A stretch of DNA of 49,708 nucleotides from an uncultured Geobacteraceae bacterium (GTDB taxonomy: Bacteria; Desulfobacterota; Desulfuromonadia; Geobacterales; Pseudopelobacteraceae): assembly GCA_903925005.1 (NCBI GenBank), contig CAIYDX010000119.1:1-49708 (forward strand). The letters run 5' to 3'. The first letter of the stretch is position 1. The number at the start of each line of letters is the position of its first letter. Positions 35,458 to 43,383 of the stretch are shown here, one piece after another. A model generated the notes under the pieces. That model searched no databases. It was not told the origin of the DNA and saw nothing but the letters and a program-made list of their open reading frames with translations. A program made the translations under genes and the position numbers.

Positions 35458-35925
35458 ATGAAATCAAACCGATTTATCATCACTGCTGTCGAAGCCGGCG
35501 CACCCTTCCGTTTGCGCATAACATTTGGCGACGGGGTTGTAATGGATGTTGATCTGGAAGGCATAATAAATCGTTATCCAGCCTTATCCCCGTTGAAAGA
35601 TAAAGCGCTGTTTGCTCGTGCGCATATCGGAGAGTGGGGATTGACGGTGGATTGGCTTCCCGGCGAGATTGATCTGGCCGGGGATAATCTTCGTGCTGAA
35701 GCTATTGAGCAGAGCGGTGGAATTTCGCATGAACGTATCTGGAACTGGATGCACAGAAATAATCTGACGCTAAGCGGTGCAGCTACCGCTCTCGGGATAA
35801 GCCGCCGCATGGTGGCATATTACCGCAATGGCGAAAAACCGATTCCAAAGCACATCTGGCTGGCTTGTCTGGGGTGGGAACGATGCGCGGTTGATGGCCC
35901 TGATGCATGGAAAGAGGCGGCATGA
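35458..35925 (+). CDS. DUF2442 protein fused to a helix-turn-helix domain
   Basis: This 155-residue protein has an N-terminal DUF2442-type domain (ITAVEAGAPFRLRITFGDG, VDLEGIINRYPALSPLKD, then LTVDWLPGEIDLAGDNLRAEAI) and a C-terminal helix-turn-helix (LTLSGAATALGISRRMVAYYRNGEKPIP in consecutive pieces). DUF2442 proteins often pair with DUF4160 proteins in toxin-antitoxin-like modules, but no DUF4160 gene is adjacent. The HTH suggests DNA binding and self-control through the palindrome 12-26 bp upstream. There is no Shine-Dalgarno sequence before the ATG, so translation may be leaderless if transcription starts close to it. Confidence 0.8.
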   Translation: MKSNRFIITAVEAGAPFRLRITFGDGVVMDVDLEGIINRYPALSPLKDKALFARAHIGEWGLTVDWLPGEIDLAGDNLRAEAIEQSGGISHERIWNWMHRNNLTLSGAATALGISRRMVAYYRNGEKPIPKHIWLACLGWERCAVDGPDAWKEAA

Positions 35926-35997
35926 TCCGTTTTAATCTCTGACCACTTCTGCTGGTCATGGTATCCAACCTGTCTTTTCAGGTATTGTCAATGTTTA

Positions 35998-36012
35998 GAC
36001 CTGACACCTTGG
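35998..36012. repeat. Solo RAYT-end-like sequence
   Basis: GACCTGACACCTTGG resembles the right end of the nearby RAYT element (GACCTGACCCCTTAGG), with one substitution and one missing base. It lies 30 bp past the end of the 143-residue minus-strand gene, in the same orientation as the right end at 37527-37542. It may be a relic of an older insertion that together with the 36498 end once framed the gene fragment. Confidence 0.4.
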
Positions 36013-36041
36013 TGCATGTTCGTAAGTTTCTGTTTCTGAAA

Positions 36042-36473
36042 TCAGCGTCTTCTGTCCGTCGCAGCCTCACGCTGCGGCCCAACTTCTCTGAGATTTAGGC
36101 TATAACCCGGTTTTGTATTATTCTTGCGCTTTGTTTCCAGGTTGATGAAATCCTTACCGATTTTCAGATAGAGATTCGTAAAACGCTTTTCAAACGTCTC
36201 TGGAAGCTTTTCCTCAATCCAAACGCCATTCCGGTAAACGTACTTGGAGTAAATTTCTCTACCACTTGAGATCGCAACTATCGTAAACACAATCGGATCA
36301 CCCGATTCCAAGTCAAGGATCAGCGGCGATTCCGGGTAGGTACGGGGAGACTCCTTTGCCGACTGCCACTCAATCTTTTTTCCCGATCCATCCGGATGCG
36401 CAAATTGAATTCGTTCTTCCTTGGGTTTAGTGCCGCCACGATTAATTGCCCACTCATCGCCGCCCCGCTCCAT
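36042..36473 (-). pseudogene. 3' fragment of a secreted-type protein, cut by the RAYT element
   Basis: The 143 residues from the first ATG (MERGGDEWAINRGGTKPKEER) look like the C-terminal part of a longer protein: typical later stretches are KESPRTYPESPLILDLESGD, VYRNGVWIEEKLPETFEKRF and LREVGPQREAATDRR. I recall similar uncharacterised proteins that start earlier with a membrane or signal segment. The same frame stays open upstream (WIFFERETL) until it meets the RAYT element end, where it stops at a TGA in the element. So the true start has been lost, and this is probably a remnant. No ribosome site precedes the ATG. Function is unknown. Confidence 0.6.
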
Positions 36474-36497
36474 CAGCGTTTCCCGTTCAAAAAAAAT

Positions 36498-37542
36498 CCA
36501 AAGGGGTCAAGTCTACAGAACACAGATTTTCAACATTTCCTTAACCATTTCGATCTGCTCGACAAGACCTTCGTTCTTTTCAACTCTCTTCGGAAACATA
36601 CGCGCTGCCTCAGTAATCGCTGATTCAGTCACTTCATACTGTTTACTGATTTCCTTAATTCGTTCTCCGCTGTATCGGTGGCAGAAATACATGCCAGCCT
36701 GCCTCGCCAGCTTTTTGTCGGTGCTAAATACCGTATCCACTGACTTAACTATTTCGTCCAGTGATGGTCGAATGAAAAGCTGACGCAAAGCCGGTAAATC
36801 CCGTTCCGTCTCTCTTTTGCCGACATGCACCTCCGTAACTGCCTCTACAAATCCGGGGGTGCCCAATACTGCCGAACCAATGGTGCCCTGTAAGGGGCTG
36901 TCGTATTCCTTGCCGAGTAACTCTTCTACAAAAGTTTTGTATCTTTTCCCGGCATCCGTTCTGCTTTTGCCAAAACAGCCCAACACAAAGTCGGTTCTCA
37001 ACCAGCCCGGAGTCTTACTTTTTCCAATATAGCTTTGAAAACTTGACCAGAGATATTCGCCGGGTTGCTCAACCATACCTGCCCGCACCGGGTTCAAGTG
37101 AATGTAGCGGGAGAGTTCCGCCGCGTATTCATCTGCTTCAACAAGTATCGCCTTAAATCTTCCCTGAAAAAGATGACCGGCTCTTTTTCGTTTAACATTG
37201 AAATAAGTCGTGTATGCGCCGTTTATATGTCGCATGATCTGCGACAGGTTCCCGCCAGGTGTTTCCAGCAACAAGTGATAGTGGTTGTTCATCAGGCAAT
37301 AGACATGAATAACCGCACCGTACCGTTCTGTCGCTGATGCCAGATAGTCGAGAAACTTCTCCCTGTCCTTACGGTTTTTGAACACATCTTTTTGCTCATT
37401 CCCTCTCGATGTCACATGGTAATAGGCACCGGGATATGCAATTCGTAATGGTCGGGCCATACGTTCCTCCTTTTGACAAGGTAATAATGCCTCATCAAAA
37501 AACTACCATATTTTCTGTTATTTGTTGACCTGACCCCTTAGG
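36498..37542 (-). mobile_element. RAYT (REP-associated tyrosine transposase) element with imperfect terminal inverted repeats
   Basis: A 1045-bp unit carries one transposase gene and has matching ends: CCAAAGGGGTCAAGTC on the left (36498-36513) and, as the complement, CCTAAGGGGTCAGGTC on the right (37527-37542), 14 of 16 bases identical. The transposase stop lies in the left end. To its right the host frame is cut after codon 28-29 of a gene that starts at 37625; to its left a second protein fragment begins at the junction. The ends resemble the short palindromic ends used by IS200-like single-strand transposases. No target duplication is evident. Confidence 0.75.
36513..37460 (-). CDS. REP-associated tyrosine transposase (IS200-like, Y1_Tnp)
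   Basis: This 315-residue protein is a Y1 transposase of the RAYT group. It begins MARPLRIAYPGAYYHVTSRG, has the HUH metal motif in MNNHYHLLLETP, FKAILVEADEYAAELSRYIHLNPVRAG with the candidate catalytic tyrosine, and PGEYLWSSFQSYIG. About 130 C-terminal residues form a DnaA-like helix-turn-helix tail (SGERIKEISKQYEVTESAITEAARMF). RAYTs cut single strands at palindromic repeats and are often single-copy domesticated genes. Here the gene has its own matching ends and has interrupted a host operon. The frame looks intact. Confidence 0.92.
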   Translation of the reverse strand: MARPLRIAYPGAYYHVTSRGNEQKDVFKNRKDREKFLDYLASATERYGAVIHVYCLMNNHYHLLLETPGGNLSQIMRHINGAYTTYFNVKRKRAGHLFQGRFKAILVEADEYAAELSRYIHLNPVRAGMVEQPGEYLWSSFQSYIGKSKTPGWLRTDFVLGCFGKSRTDAGKRYKTFVEELLGKEYDSPLQGTIGSAVLGTPGFVEAVTEVHVGKRETERDLPALRQLFIRPSLDEIVKSVDTVFSTDKKLARQAGMYFCHRYSGERIKEISKQYEVTESAITEAARMFPKRVEKNEGLVEQIEMVKEMLKICVL

Positions 37543-37625
37543 TTTATTCCGGGAATCCAATTGATTTTGTCACGAGTGGATTGATAAGCGCGTCCTGCCA
37601 TCAATGCATAGTCTACAAGTTCCAT
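37518..37625 (-). pseudogene. 5' fragment of a gene broken by the RAYT element
   Basis: A 35-codon frame starts at an ATG behind GGGAGA, three bases after the stop of the 267-residue gene, and reads MELVDYALMAGRAYQSTRDK, then INWIPGINL before it enters the element and stops. The start resembles what I remember of large lipase-like bacterial proteins that open with VDYALMAGRAY, but this is memory and not a search. Tight coupling to the upstream gene and a good ribosome site show it was a real second gene of that operon. The rest is missing or replaced by the downstream fragment. Confidence 0.6.
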
Positions 37626-37628
37626 TGG

Positions 37629-38432
37629 TTATCTCCCGTTCTCTTTAAATATGCTGTCGCATGGACAATATTGATTTGTGATTTTTTTTCGTTTACAAAA
37701 TTGTATACATGCTTCATGCGAAGGTTGAGACGTAAACCAGTCAATTCCAAGCCACCCTCCATGACCGTCAGGAACCTCTACAGAACAGCCTACTTTCGCT
37801 GTTTCCTTAACAGTAAGCGGCTTCCGTGAGAAGGTGTGGAGGTATAGAACACTCGGGTCGCGTGCCTCGGCATTGATCTTCTTGATTGCTTCGGCGCTTA
37901 CCGGCTTTGAATTCTTGGTCAAACGGCGTTCAAATACCGACATAAGAGCACTTATAACCACATTGGCTTCCTTAGTTTCAGCAGGAAATTGTTCAAGAGG
38001 AATACGTTGCCATGTCGTACCGTCGTATTTGAAGAAAACATACGGCGGATTCGGACGCTCCCATTTGTTATAGGCAATGCAGGTGGTAGGCGTTGTGGCT
38101 ATGTAGGGGATACCGTTCACCACATCCACTGCCAGCAAAATCAATCTATCGTCATTGAGTCCGTACTTGCTGCTCCAGGCGATCTGTTTTTCTGTATCGG
38201 GGACGGCAAATGAGATGGTATGCTCCGCAACAGGCACCTCCTGCCCCATTTCATGATTGCCTCCCCTATATTGCGACCGCTCCACGACTATTTTCTTGCC
38301 ATCATGCAGTAGCACTTCTTCTTTCCAGCTTGTCGAACCGCCGAACCCCAAAAAACCTAATGCATCCATTTTGGCCACCCCAAGAAATATAATTGTAATA
38401 AGCAAACAGGTAGACAGTTTTGTGTATTTCAT
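37629..38432 (-). CDS. Secreted protein of unknown function, cysteine-rich end
   Basis: I do not recognise a named family. The 267-residue protein has a signal peptide (MKYTKLSTCLLITIIFLGVA) and a body with WKEEVLLHDGKKIVVERSQY, ISFAVPDTEKQIAWSSKYGL, ILLAVDVVNGIPYIATTPTT, NKWERPNPPYVFFKYDGTTW and RIPLEQFPAE. Six further cysteines lie in the second half (the last ones in EACIQFCKRKK and QYCPCDSIF), suggesting disulfides in the periplasm. Similar proteins seem to occur with lipase-like neighbours; the gene next to it, three bases downstream, is cut by a RAYT insertion. The signal peptide contains a Cys but no clear lipobox. Confidence 0.7.
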   Translation of the reverse strand: MKYTKLSTCLLITIIFLGVAKMDALGFLGFGGSTSWKEEVLLHDGKKIVVERSQYRGGNHEMGQEVPVAEHTISFAVPDTEKQIAWSSKYGLNDDRLILLAVDVVNGIPYIATTPTTCIAYNKWERPNPPYVFFKYDGTTWQRIPLEQFPAETKEANVVISALMSVFERRLTKNSKPVSAEAIKKINAEARDPSVLYLHTFSRKPLTVKETAKVGCSVEVPDGHGGWLGIDWFTSQPSHEACIQFCKRKKITNQYCPCDSIFKENGR

Positions 38433-38687
38433 GCCGCAAACCTCCGGTTAAGAATCGATAGAACTGACTTATTCTGTTCAACAGATAGCAGAGTAGATAT
38501 TAAATCCATCTATATGAAATATGTTTAAATACCAACCCAGTTTTTAGGAGCCCCAGAGGGACGTTGGTAAGTTATGTAAGTTATTCATCCGCACATTTCC
38601 TCTCCTACTATGATTTTTTCATTTCAATCGAAAACTTAACAGCAACGTGGCCCCCGCCAGTCAATCACCCAACATTTAAATTATTGC
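38433..38687. other. Gap between the unknown secreted protein and the M23 peptidase
   Basis: This 255-bp AT-rich stretch lies between two minus-strand genes. I see no gene, repeat or promoter that I can support. Confidence 0.4.
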
Positions 38688-39692
38688 TCAATCTCTCTTC
38701 CTGACCTCAGTCTCCCTCCGCTCTTCAACAACCACCTTGCCCGCCCGTTCCAGGCGTAATAGCGCGCTATAACGGCCCACCGGCCAGAGGCCGGCTTTTA
38801 GTCGCTTGCCACTGTAAGCGAACCAAACCGCCTTATCGCCCGGCAACAGCGTCTGGCTGTTCGAAATCCGCTGTTTATCCGGCCCATACAGTTCAAGCGT
38901 CAGCCGGTCGTCCTTATGCATACCGAAAAGTTCTGTCCAGAAGGCAATGCTCTCCGCATCACCGGGGATGGTTTGGGCATCATACCCCCCGGCTTCCGCG
39001 ATATCTTTCAGCGGAGGTGTAGCGGCAAAGCCGGAGATCAGAACGCCGGTGGGCTGATAACGCAACGCCGCCAAGGCGACGGAAGACCAGAGGGTCCTGG
39101 ATGGCTTCCCGCAAACCGTTGGTTCCAAGCTGAACGGATCAACCGGTTTTCCATCCTTGCTGACACTTAAATCCACATGGGGAAACTCCGTATTGCCGGA
39201 AAGACCAACCATCCCCAGAATATCTCCCGCTTTCACCCGCTGCCCCTTGCGTACAACAATGCTGCCCAACAGCAGGTGACTGTACTGGGTTGTCCAGCCG
39301 TCGCCATGGTCGATCCGTACGCCGTTGCCCCCCTCTTTTCCCTTCAGGCTGTTCTTATCCCTCAACTTAACATTCAAATCAGGTTCGCCGTCACGGACAC
39401 CGATCACGGTACCGGGTGCCGCAGCCACTACCGCAACCTTTTTCCGCATGGCGGCCAGATCCCGCAGCCGAAAGTCGGTGCCATGATGCCCATCATAGGT
39501 GAGCGTACCGCAGGTATAGTCGTAATAACCGGCGCTCGGATCGTGGTCGAAATAATTCTGGATGAAGCAGTCCTGACCAAGCGTACAGCGGATCGGCAGT
39601 TCGAGCAGCGGCGGTGCGCCAAGTACCGGTCCCGCCAGAAGGAACAGTACGACAACCTGTACCAGCGCCGCGAAGATACGTACCAGACTCAT
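38688..39692 (-). CDS. Secreted M23 family peptidase (LytM-like)
   Basis: This 334-residue protein has a signal peptide (SLVRIFAALVQVVVLFLLAG ending LGAPP) and an M23/LytM zinc peptidase domain. Metal and catalytic patterns are GHHGTDFRL, GNGVRIDHGDGWTTQYSHLL and FPHVDLSV; the first histidine motif HGTD replaces the usual HxGxD spacing only slightly. A C-terminal beta domain of about 130 residues follows (from about ALRYQPTGVLISGF). Such enzymes cut peptidoglycan cross-links. I choose the ATG at 39692 behind GGAAAGG; an ATG at 39737 would add 15 polar residues before the signal peptide. It appears to be a single gene. Confidence 0.86.
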   Translation of the reverse strand: MSLVRIFAALVQVVVLFLLAGPVLGAPPLLELPIRCTLGQDCFIQNYFDHDPSAGYYDYTCGTLTYDGHHGTDFRLRDLAAMRKKVAVVAAAPGTVIGVRDGEPDLNVKLRDKNSLKGKEGGNGVRIDHGDGWTTQYSHLLLGSIVVRKGQRVKAGDILGMVGLSGNTEFPHVDLSVSKDGKPVDPFSLEPTVCGKPSRTLWSSVALAALRYQPTGVLISGFAATPPLKDIAEAGGYDAQTIPGDAESIAFWTELFGMHKDDRLTLELYGPDKQRISNSQTLLPGDKAVWFAYSGKRLKAGLWPVGRYSALLRLERAGKVVVEERRETEVRKRD

Positions 39693-39737
39693 TCCAAACC
39701 TTTCCACTGTCTTTGAATGCATTCGGAATGTCTCCAA

Positions 39738-40135
39738 GGTACGTAGATGAATTTATCAGTGCTCTGTTTTAGCTTCATTTCATGAAACAAGAGGTGAGGT
39801 TAACTTGGCAAGCTTATCGTTTTTTTATTAGACGTTTCACAGCGGATATCAATCAGCAAAAACAGTCTTATAAAAATATTTGCATATAAATAAGATATAT
39901 ACTGGTTGCTATGCTGCTTAGGCAATAGAACTGCTGCGACAAAAATCGTTAGAAAAGAGGTGCTTTGTTGCCAAGGTTGTTATTGGCGCATTTTTGAGGG
40001 GGCGGGACAATATAAAATATATTTTTGTTTTGTCGCAAGAGGAAATATTATACTGTGAGGTGAAGAGGCAACTTTTCCTCTTCCGGATATATTCTGGGAA
40101 ACACAGAAAACAGGAATGAGCAAAGGTTACAACAG
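39738..40135. other. AT-rich region upstream of glycerate kinase
   Basis: This stretch of nearly 400 bp has no gene. It contains distant inverted copies of GCGACAAAAA/TTTTGTCGC (near 39936 and 40026-40036). A possible promoter for the kinase is TTGTTT (40025-40030), 18 bp, TATACT (40049-40054). Confidence 0.35.
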
Positions 40136-41287
40136 ATGAAAATTGTCATCGCTCCTGATTCCTATAAAGAAAGTCTGACATCTCTTGAAGTGGCGACCGA
40201 GATTGAAGCCGGTTTCCGGGAAATATTTCCTGATGCCGACTACCTCAAGCTGCCGATGGCCGACGGCGGCGAAGGGACGGTCGCCGCCATGGTTGCTGCC
40301 ACCGGCGGTACACTGGTATCGGCAAACGTAACCGGACCGCTGGGTGAACCGGTTATCGCCCGTTATGGCCTGACCGGAGATGGAAAAACCGCGATCATAG
40401 AAATGGCGGCAGCCAGCGGGCTGGCTCTGGTCGCCCCAGTTCTTCGCAATCCGCTGAAGACAACTACCTACGGCACCGGAGAGCTGATCAAGGCTGCCCT
40501 GGATGCTGGTGCCTGCCACATGATCATCGGTATCGGCGGCAGCGCGACCAACGACGGCGGAGCCGGCATGCTTCAGGCCCTGGGAGTAAAATTGCTGGAT
40601 AGCGGCGACCGGGAGATCGGATTCGGCGGCGGCGAGCTGGCAAACCTGGAGCGCATCGATATCGGCAGCATTGATCCGCGCCTGACCGCATGCAGGATCG
40701 AAGCGGCCTGCGATGTCACCAACCCGCTAAACGGACCAAAAGGTGCAAGCGCGGTTTTCGGCCCGCAAAAAGGGGGCACTCCGGAGATGGTAGCTCAGCT
40801 TGAAGCCAACCTTACCCGCTATGCCGATCTGATCAGCCGGGACCTGGGCGTGCAGGTGGCGTCGGTGCCGGGCGCGGGCGCCGCCGGCGGCATGGGTGCG
40901 GCCCTGCTGGCTTTCTGTGGCGCGGAACTGCGCCCCGGCATCGAAATTGTCATGGAAGCGGTCGGGCTGGAGACTGCCGTGCAGGATGCCGATCTGGTGA
41001 TTACCGGCGAAGGGCGCATCGACAGCCAGACCATCCATGGTAAAACGCCGATCGGTGTGGCGCGCATGGCCAAACGGTACGGCAAGCCGGTAATCGGCAT
41101 TGCCGGCTGCCTGGCGCCCGATGCCGGCGTAGTCCATGAATACGGCATCGATGCGGCGTTCAGTGTGCTCAGCCAGATCAGCACTATCGAAGAAGCCTTG
41201 TCCCATGCCGCCGTAAATGTCCGTACCGCTTCACGCAATATTGCCGCCACTTTGAAACTGGCGGCCTCAATCCTTTCCAACAAGTAG
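40136..41287 (+). CDS. Glycerate kinase (GlxK/GarK family)
   Basis: This enzyme phosphorylates D-glycerate with ATP, in this family normally to 2-phosphoglycerate, feeding it into lower glycolysis. The 383-residue protein begins MKIVIAPDSYKESLTSLEVA and has PMADGGEGTVAAM, IGIGGSATNDGGAGMLQALG, CDVTNPLNGPKGASAVFGPQ-type residues and VITGEGRIDSQTIHGKTPIG, all strong family signatures. No glyoxylate or glycolate genes are adjacent, so the source of glycerate is not shown. It is followed after 150 bp by wrbA with a separate promoter. Confidence 0.94.
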   Translation: MKIVIAPDSYKESLTSLEVATEIEAGFREIFPDADYLKLPMADGGEGTVAAMVAATGGTLVSANVTGPLGEPVIARYGLTGDGKTAIIEMAAASGLALVAPVLRNPLKTTTYGTGELIKAALDAGACHMIIGIGGSATNDGGAGMLQALGVKLLDSGDREIGFGGGELANLERIDIGSIDPRLTACRIEAACDVTNPLNGPKGASAVFGPQKGGTPEMVAQLEANLTRYADLISRDLGVQVASVPGAGAAGGMGAALLAFCGAELRPGIEIVMEAVGLETAVQDADLVITGEGRIDSQTIHGKTPIGVARMAKRYGKPVIGIAGCLAPDAGVVHEYGIDAAFSVLSQISTIEEALSHAAVNVRTASRNIAATLKLAASILSNK

Positions 41288-41349
41288 TTCCCGACTTTAC
41301 GCTATTGCAGAAAACAATGATCGCGTAAAATAGGACAGAATCAATCCTG

Positions 41350-41377
41350 TTTACTTGTCACATTCCGGTGGTATAAT
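41350..41377 (+). promoter_or_regulatory. Probable sigma-70 promoter of wrbA
   Basis: TTTACT (41350-41355), a 16-bp spacer and a perfect TATAAT (41372-41377) lie about 60 bp before the wrbA start. The 10-bp sequence TGTCACATTC occurs in the spacer (41356-41365) and again at 41407-41416, which could be paired regulator sites. Confidence 0.55.
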
Positions 41378-41437
41378 TCCCCCATAAACTAAAAAGTAGG
41401 CCAATCTGTCACATTCATGATCAAGGGGGAACAGCGC

Positions 41438-42052
41438 ATGTGCAAAGTAGCGATCATTCAGTACAGCATGTATGGACATATTTACAAAATGGCGGAAGCG
41501 ATAGCGGAGGGGGTACGAGAGGTTGCCGGCTGTGAAGCTGTTATCAAGCGGGTACCGGAAACTCTGCCTGATGAAGTATTGGGACTGATGGGGGCGCTGG
41601 AGGCTCAGAAGGGGATGGCGCATGTTCCGGTAGCGACGGTGAATGACCTGGCTGAAGCCGATGCGGTGATTTTCGGAACGCCGACCCGTTTCGGCAATAT
41701 GTGCGGGCAGATGCGGCAGTTTCTGGATGCATCGGGCGCACTCTGGATGAAGGGGGCTCTGATCGGCAAACCGGCAGGCGTCTTCTGCAGTTCGGCCACC
41801 CAGCATGGCGGTCAGGAATCGACAATCCTCAGCTTTCACACCACCCTGCTGCACCACGGCATGATCGTCGTCGGCCTCCCCTACTCGTTCGCCGGGCAGA
41901 TGGGGTTCTCGGAAGTTACCGGCTGCAGCCCCTATGGCGCGACCACCATCACCGGCGGACAGGGTGAACGGATGCCGAGCGACAACGAACTGGCCGGAGC
42001 CCGCTTCCAGGGCGCCCATCTGGCGCGTATCGCTCTCAAGCTGAAAGGGTAG
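41438..42052 (+). CDS. wrbA: NAD(P)H:quinone oxidoreductase, WrbA type
   Basis: WrbA is a flavodoxin-like FMN protein that reduces quinones by two electrons. The 204-residue protein shows the FMN phosphate loop [17 protein letters not shown], the region [31 protein letters not shown], and the end [10 protein letters not shown]. The ATG at 41438 follows AAGGGGG at normal distance; an in-frame ATG at 41417 would add seven residues and would overlap that ribosome site. It is a single gene with its own promoter and a hairpin downstream that also ends the opposite 6S-like RNA. Confidence 0.93.
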   Translation: MCKVAIIQYSMYGHIYKMAEAIAEGVREVAGCEAVIKRVPETLPDEVLGLMGALEAQKGMAHVPVATVNDLAEADAVIFGTPTRFGNMCGQMRQFLDASGALWMKGALIGKPAGVFCSSATQHGGQESTILSFHTTLLHHGMIVVGLPYSFAGQMGFSEVTGCSPYGATTITGGQGERMPSDNELAGARFQGAHLARIALKLKG

Positions 42053-42082
42053 GGTTTCTCGCGTTTTACGGATCTTAGCAAA

Positions 42083-42110
42083 AAAGGGGACACCTTGCGG
42101 TATCCCCTTT
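42083..42110. terminator. Intrinsic terminator shared by wrbA and the 6S-like RNA
   Basis: AAAGGGGA/TCCCCTTT, one mismatch and ACC/GGT form an interrupted 11-bp stem with a TTGC loop. On the minus strand it is followed by a run of T (the plus strand has A6 on that side), so it is strongest for the minus-strand RNA at 42115-42293. On the plus strand it lies 30 bp after the wrbA stop. Confidence 0.75.
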
Positions 42111-42114
42111 AAAC

Positions 42115-42293
42115 GTTCTCTCCACCCTGTCGTCAGTATTAAGGGCCTCCGGCGAGTTCCTTAATTGTGGGAATCAATATACTGTTTCAGGCAGACCTGC
42201 GTACTGAAGGCAGCACACCGCAGCAGGGAACGACCCCCGTTTTATTTAGCATTCCGCCCGGGCGTTACAACCAACGGGCAGGGTAGAGAGAAC
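42115..42293 (-). ncRNA. ssrS: Probable 6S RNA (RNA polymerase regulator)
   Basis: A 179-nt segment is closed by a 15-bp stem: GTTCTCTCTACCCTG at the 5' end and CAGGGTGGAGAGAAC at the 3' end, perfect apart from one U-G wobble. On the opposite strand that pair would be C-A, so the RNA is on the minus strand. An inner GUUCC/GGAAC helix and a large, partly unpaired middle fit the rod-with-central-bubble plan of 6S RNA, which mimics an open promoter and binds housekeeping RNA polymerase. A promoter lies just upstream (42308-42337) and an intrinsic terminator begins five bases downstream. Length and layout are typical; the conserved 6S bases were not checked by covariance model, so another structured RNA remains possible. 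Confidence 0.6.
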
Positions 42294-42307
42294 AAAGCAG
42301 CTGATTG

Positions 42308-42337
42308 ATTATTACTCCGATGCCCCGGACATTTCAA
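42308..42337 (-). promoter_or_regulatory. Promoter of the 6S-like RNA
   Basis: On the minus strand TTGAAA (42337-42332), an 18-bp spacer and AATAAT (42313-42308; 5 of 6 to consensus) would start transcription near 42300, a few bases before the closing stem of the RNA. It lies between the aroF stop and the RNA. Confidence 0.6.
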
Positions 42338-42354
42338 GCGTTTTGTATACACCA

Positions 42355-43368
42355 TCAACGATTCTGCAAAAAAGTGGTCAACTGACCTATTTCGCGCATC
42401 ATTTTTTCGAATCCCGCAAAAGTCAGCGACTGCGGACCATCGGAAAGCGCCTTTTCCGGTTCCGGATGGACTTCCACCAGCACGCCATCCGCTCCGGAAA
42501 CCAGTGAGGCTTCGGCCATCGGCGCTACCAGAGAGCGCTTGCCGGTCGCATGGGATGGATCAACCATGATCGGCAGGTGCGACAACTCCTTGATCAGCGG
42601 CACTATCGAAAGATCCAGCGTGTTGCGCGTAGCGGTCTCAAAGGTACGAATGCCCCGCTCGCAGAGAATGACCTGATCGTTCCCTTCCGCAAGGATATAT
42701 TCGGCGGCCGCAAGAAATTCTTCAACCGTGGCACTCATCCCCCGTTTTAACAGCACCGGCTTGCGGATTTTTCCCAGTTCGCGCAGCAGATCAAAGTTCT
42801 GCATGTTGCGGGCGCCGACCTGCAGCAGATCGGCATACTCGGCTACCAGCCCGACATTGTCAGGGCTCATGATCTCGGTCACGATCGGCAGGCCGCTCTC
42901 TTTTCCGGCAATCGCCAGCAGCTTGAGCCCCTCTTCACGCAACCCCTGAAACGTGTGCGGTCCGGTACGCGGCTTGAATGCGCCGCCCCGCAGCATATCC
43001 CCCCCGCACTTTTTCACGAAGAGGGCGGTCTTGACGATCTGCTCTTCGCTCTCAACCGCGCAGGGACCACCGACAACGACCGGACGACACCCCTGGCCGA
43101 CTTTAACCCCGGCGACATTGACAATGGTATCTTCGGGATGAAAATCGCGCGACACCAGCTTATATGGCTTTGAGACATGGATAACCCGCTGTACGCCCGG
43201 CAGTTCCAGAATTTTACTATCATCCACATAGCCGTGGTTACCCAGCACACCGATGGCGGTCCGCTCGCTCCCCGGAATCGGCTCAGCCCTGAAGCCCATC
43301 TCCTGCACGATTCTGGTAATTGCATCGACATCCGCCTGGACGGCGTTATGATTCATTACGATCAGCAT
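42355..43368 (-). CDS. aroF: 3-deoxy-7-phosphoheptulonate (DAHP) synthase, type I-beta
   Basis: DAHP synthase condenses phosphoenolpyruvate and erythrose-4-phosphate, the first step of the shikimate pathway. The 337-residue protein has an N-terminal ferredoxin-like regulatory domain (1 to about 70, [20 protein letters not shown]) and the barrel with [69 protein letters not shown] and [14 protein letters not shown]. This resembles the Thermotoga-type enzyme. It follows the Crp/Fnr gene by 15 bp and sits downstream of tkt, which makes erythrose-4-phosphate, a fitting order. Confidence 0.95.
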   Translation of the reverse strand: MLIVMNHNAVQADVDAITRIVQEMGFRAEPIPGSERTAIGVLGNHGYVDDSKILELPGVQRVIHVSKPYKLVSRDFHPEDTIVNVAGVKVGQGCRPVVVGGPCAVESEEQIVKTALFVKKCGGDMLRGGAFKPRTGPHTFQGLREEGLKLLAIAGKESGLPIVTEIMSPDNVGLVAEYADLLQVGARNMQNFDLLRELGKIRKPVLLKRGMSATVEEFLAAAEYILAEGNDQVILCERGIRTFETATRNTLDLSIVPLIKELSHLPIMVDPSHATGKRSLVAPMAEASLVSGADGVLVEVHPEPEKALSDGPQSLTFAGFEKMMREIGQLTTFLQNR

Positions 43369-43383
43369 TACTGTATCTCCGCT

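Noticed and set aside
35938..35958. Terminator after the DUF2442 gene
   Set aside because: The TGACCA/TGGTCA stem is only 6 bp and has no T run, so I do not call it.
42115..42293. c-di-GMP (GEMM) riboswitch or tmRNA as explanation of the structured region after aroF
   Set aside because: The GEMM core sequence is absent, the region lies at a 3' end with its own promoter and terminator, and it is too short for tmRNA; 6S RNA fits better.
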